This document shows positions 62,663-64,000 of a stretch of DNA of 64,000 nucleotides, one piece after another; the first letter of the stretch is position 1, and each line of letters starts with the position of its first letter. This DNA comes from Deferribacteres bacterium (GTDB lineage: Bacteria; Chrysiogenota; Deferribacteres; Deferribacterales; Geovibrionaceae), in the NCBI GenBank assembly GCA_023395255.1, contig JAEWZN010000014.1:1-64000 (forward strand). The letters are read 5' to 3'. The notes below the pieces were generated by a model. The model did no database searches. It was not told the DNA's origin and saw only the letters and a list, made by a program, of their open reading frames with translations. Both the position numbers and the translations under genes were made by a program.

Positions 62663-64000
62663 ATGACACCGCAGTTATTTAATGACATCATCACGGTTTA
62701 CCCCGAAATTCTGATGACGATATTTGCTCTTACGCTTATCGTTATTGATGTGGTTGCGGGCGATAAAATGAAGGCAAGCGTGGGCTACTTCGGGATAGCA
62801 TTTGTTGCCCTTGTGGCGCTTCTCTGCCCCGCCGGACCTTTTATCGGCTTTAACAACATGCTTATATGGGACAACTTCAGCTATGTTTTCTTCCTTATAT
62901 TTGCTATGGCTTACACCCTGACAACACTGGGCTCCATAGAGTATCTGAAAGATAAAAACATGCTGAAAGGCGAAATATACATAGTTATGTTTTTCAGCCT
63001 GATCGGCATGATGTTCATGGTCAGCGCAAACGACCTTACCATCTTCTATGTCGGTCTTGAGACCATGGCTATCTCCATGTATGTTCTTGCAGGCTTTAAC
63101 AAACACTGCCTTAAATCGAACGAGGCGGGCGTTAAGTACTTCCTTATGGGTGCGTTCTCCTCAGGTATTTTCCTGTACGGACTCTCATTCATATACGGAC
63201 TTACCGGAAGCCTTACCTATACTGATATAGCAGCGGCTCTTCAGGGGCATGGCAGTGATTCTCTTGGAATCAAGTTCGGCCTCCTGCTTATGCTTGTGGG
63301 CTTCGCGTTCAAAATATCCGCAGTTCCCTTCCATATGTGGGCTCCGGATGTTTACACAGGCTCACCCACCCCTATTGCGGGCTTTATGACTGTTGCTCCC
63401 AAGGCTGCTGCCTTCGGCGCACTGATCCGCTTTACATGGGTAGCCATAGCCCCCGCTTCCGAGCAGTGGACACTTTTCTTCACTATCCTTGCCGTTCTCA
63501 CCATGACATACGGCAACCTTGTGGCTCTTGCCCAGGAGAATGTGAAGAGAATGCTTGCCTACTCAGCCATAGCCCATGCGGGTTATATGCTGATAGGGCT
63601 TGTCACCATGACTCCGGAAGGGATCAGGGCAATCACGCTCTACATGCTGATCTACAGCTTTATGAACATCGGCGCTTTCACCGTTATCAGCATGCTTAAG
63701 AACAAAGGCATGATAGATGATGAAAGGATAGAGAGCTTCGCGGGGCTTTCCAAAAAGAACCCGCTTGTAGCACTTGCTATGCTCCTTTTCATGTTCTCTC
63801 TGGCGGGCATTCCCCCGCTTGCGGGATTCGTGGGCAAGTTCTACATCTTTATCGCCGCCATCAAAGCCGAGATATACTGGCTTGCAATAGTAGGTGTGCT
63901 TAACAGTGCACTTGCATGCTACTACTATATGCGAGTGACTATATTTATGTATTTCAAAGAGCCGGAGTATGAAACCGAGCTTACGCTTAAGGCCCCCAGC
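62663..64000 (+). CDS. nuoN: NADH-quinone oxidoreductase subunit N, 3' end outside window
   Basis: The frame is open from ATG 62663 through the window end (446 codons). AAGGAGG lies upstream with six bases spacing; ATG 62660 is the alternative. It is an antiporter-like subunit with YVGLETMAISMYVLAGF, VPFHMWAPDVYTGSPTP and the late PPLAGFVGKFYIF block. It is normally the last gene of the nuo operon. Confidence 0.95.
   Translation, partial: MTPQLFNDIITVYPEILMTIFALTLIVIDVVAGDKMKASVGYFGIAFVALVALLCPAGPFIGFNNMLIWDNFSYVFFLIFAMAYTLTTLGSIEYLKDKNMLKGEIYIVMFFSLIGMMFMVSANDLTIFYVGLETMAISMYVLAGFNKHCLKSNEAGVKYFLMGAFSSGIFLYGLSFIYGLTGSLTYTDIAAALQGHGSDSLGIKFGLLLMLVGFAFKISAVPFHMWAPDVYTGSPTPIAGFMTVAPKAAAFGALIRFTWVAIAPASEQWTLFFTILAVLTMTYGNLVALAQENVKRMLAYSAIAHAGYMLIGLVTMTPEGIRAITLYMLIYSFMNIGAFTVISMLKNKGMIDDERIESFAGLSKKNPLVALAMLLFMFSLAGIPPLAGFVGKFYIFIAAIKAEIYWLAIVGVLNSALACYYYMRVTIFMYFKEPEYETELTLKAPS

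Overview
The window is a typical bacterial chromosome segment with about 70 protein genes, four tRNAs and little non-coding DNA. The gene content suggests an anaerobic or microaerobic, respiring Gram-negative diderm: a Tat-exported molybdopterin reductase with multihaem cytochromes, a complete complex I operon, a TonB-dependent receptor, a LysM lytic transglycosylase, LL-diaminopimelate aminotransferase and an IscR/NifS iron-sulfur operon. A member of the Deferribacterota (Geovibrio or Denitrovibrio relatives) fits best, but that is inferred from gene content, not from a search.

Layout. 1-3692: end of a multihaem cytochrome gene, a DMSO-reductase-family catalytic subunit and its four-cluster ferredoxin subunit. 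3889-9427: a secreted esterase, a SIMPL protein, a HAD phosphatase, an AraC regulator with an EamA exporter, and threonine deaminase. 9567-9900: a tRNA operon (Lys, Glu, Val, Asp) with its own promoter and terminator. 10187-13768: aminotransferase, hisZ and purA in one operon. 13785-14267: a 148-bp tandem repeat followed by a double-hairpin palindromic element. 14521-16755: a small thioredoxin-fold protein and a three-gene module of unknown function, partly AT-rich. 16800-22928: a yfcE/FAD-dehydrogenase/MntA-HepT operon diverging from a CCA-transferase/FAH/YkgJ/coaE operon. 22935-30478: lytic transglycosylase, a tightly packed cysE-iscR-nifS-MFS-nth-lrp-glycosyltransferase operon, and a 55-residue ferredoxin. 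30674-38458: an Sm-like protein and a Nudix hydrolase facing a long opposite-strand run (PPK2, MscS, GT4, HemW, tetrahaem cytochrome, two ankyrin proteins). 38542-42352: racemase, dapL, CDF transporter, DUF2232. 42457-46566: a TonB receptor/methyltransferase/binding-protein operon behind two pairs of 21-bp-spaced repeats. 46626-49636: rpsF-ssb-rpsR, a secreted dienelactone hydrolase, rluD. 49781-64000: nuoA to nuoN, with nuoN cut by the window end.

How the parts fit. Energy metabolism dominates. Complex I feeds the quinone pool, and the periplasmic molybdoenzyme with its cytochrome partner is a probable terminal reductase. Iron-sulfur assembly (cysE, iscR, nifS) is co-transcribed with an Fe-S repair enzyme (nth) and lies next to a free ferredoxin. 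HemW sits beside a c-type cytochrome. The TonB/methyltransferase/binding-protein operon and the IroE-like esterase point to metal-chelate uptake.

The most interesting parts are the TonB island placed between rpsR and DUF2232, its helically phased operator repeats, the structured 148-bp repeat, the unknown 14984-16755 module, and the Cys-to-Ile change in one cluster motif of the reductase ferredoxin subunit. All homology calls come from reading motifs by eye; no database search was made.
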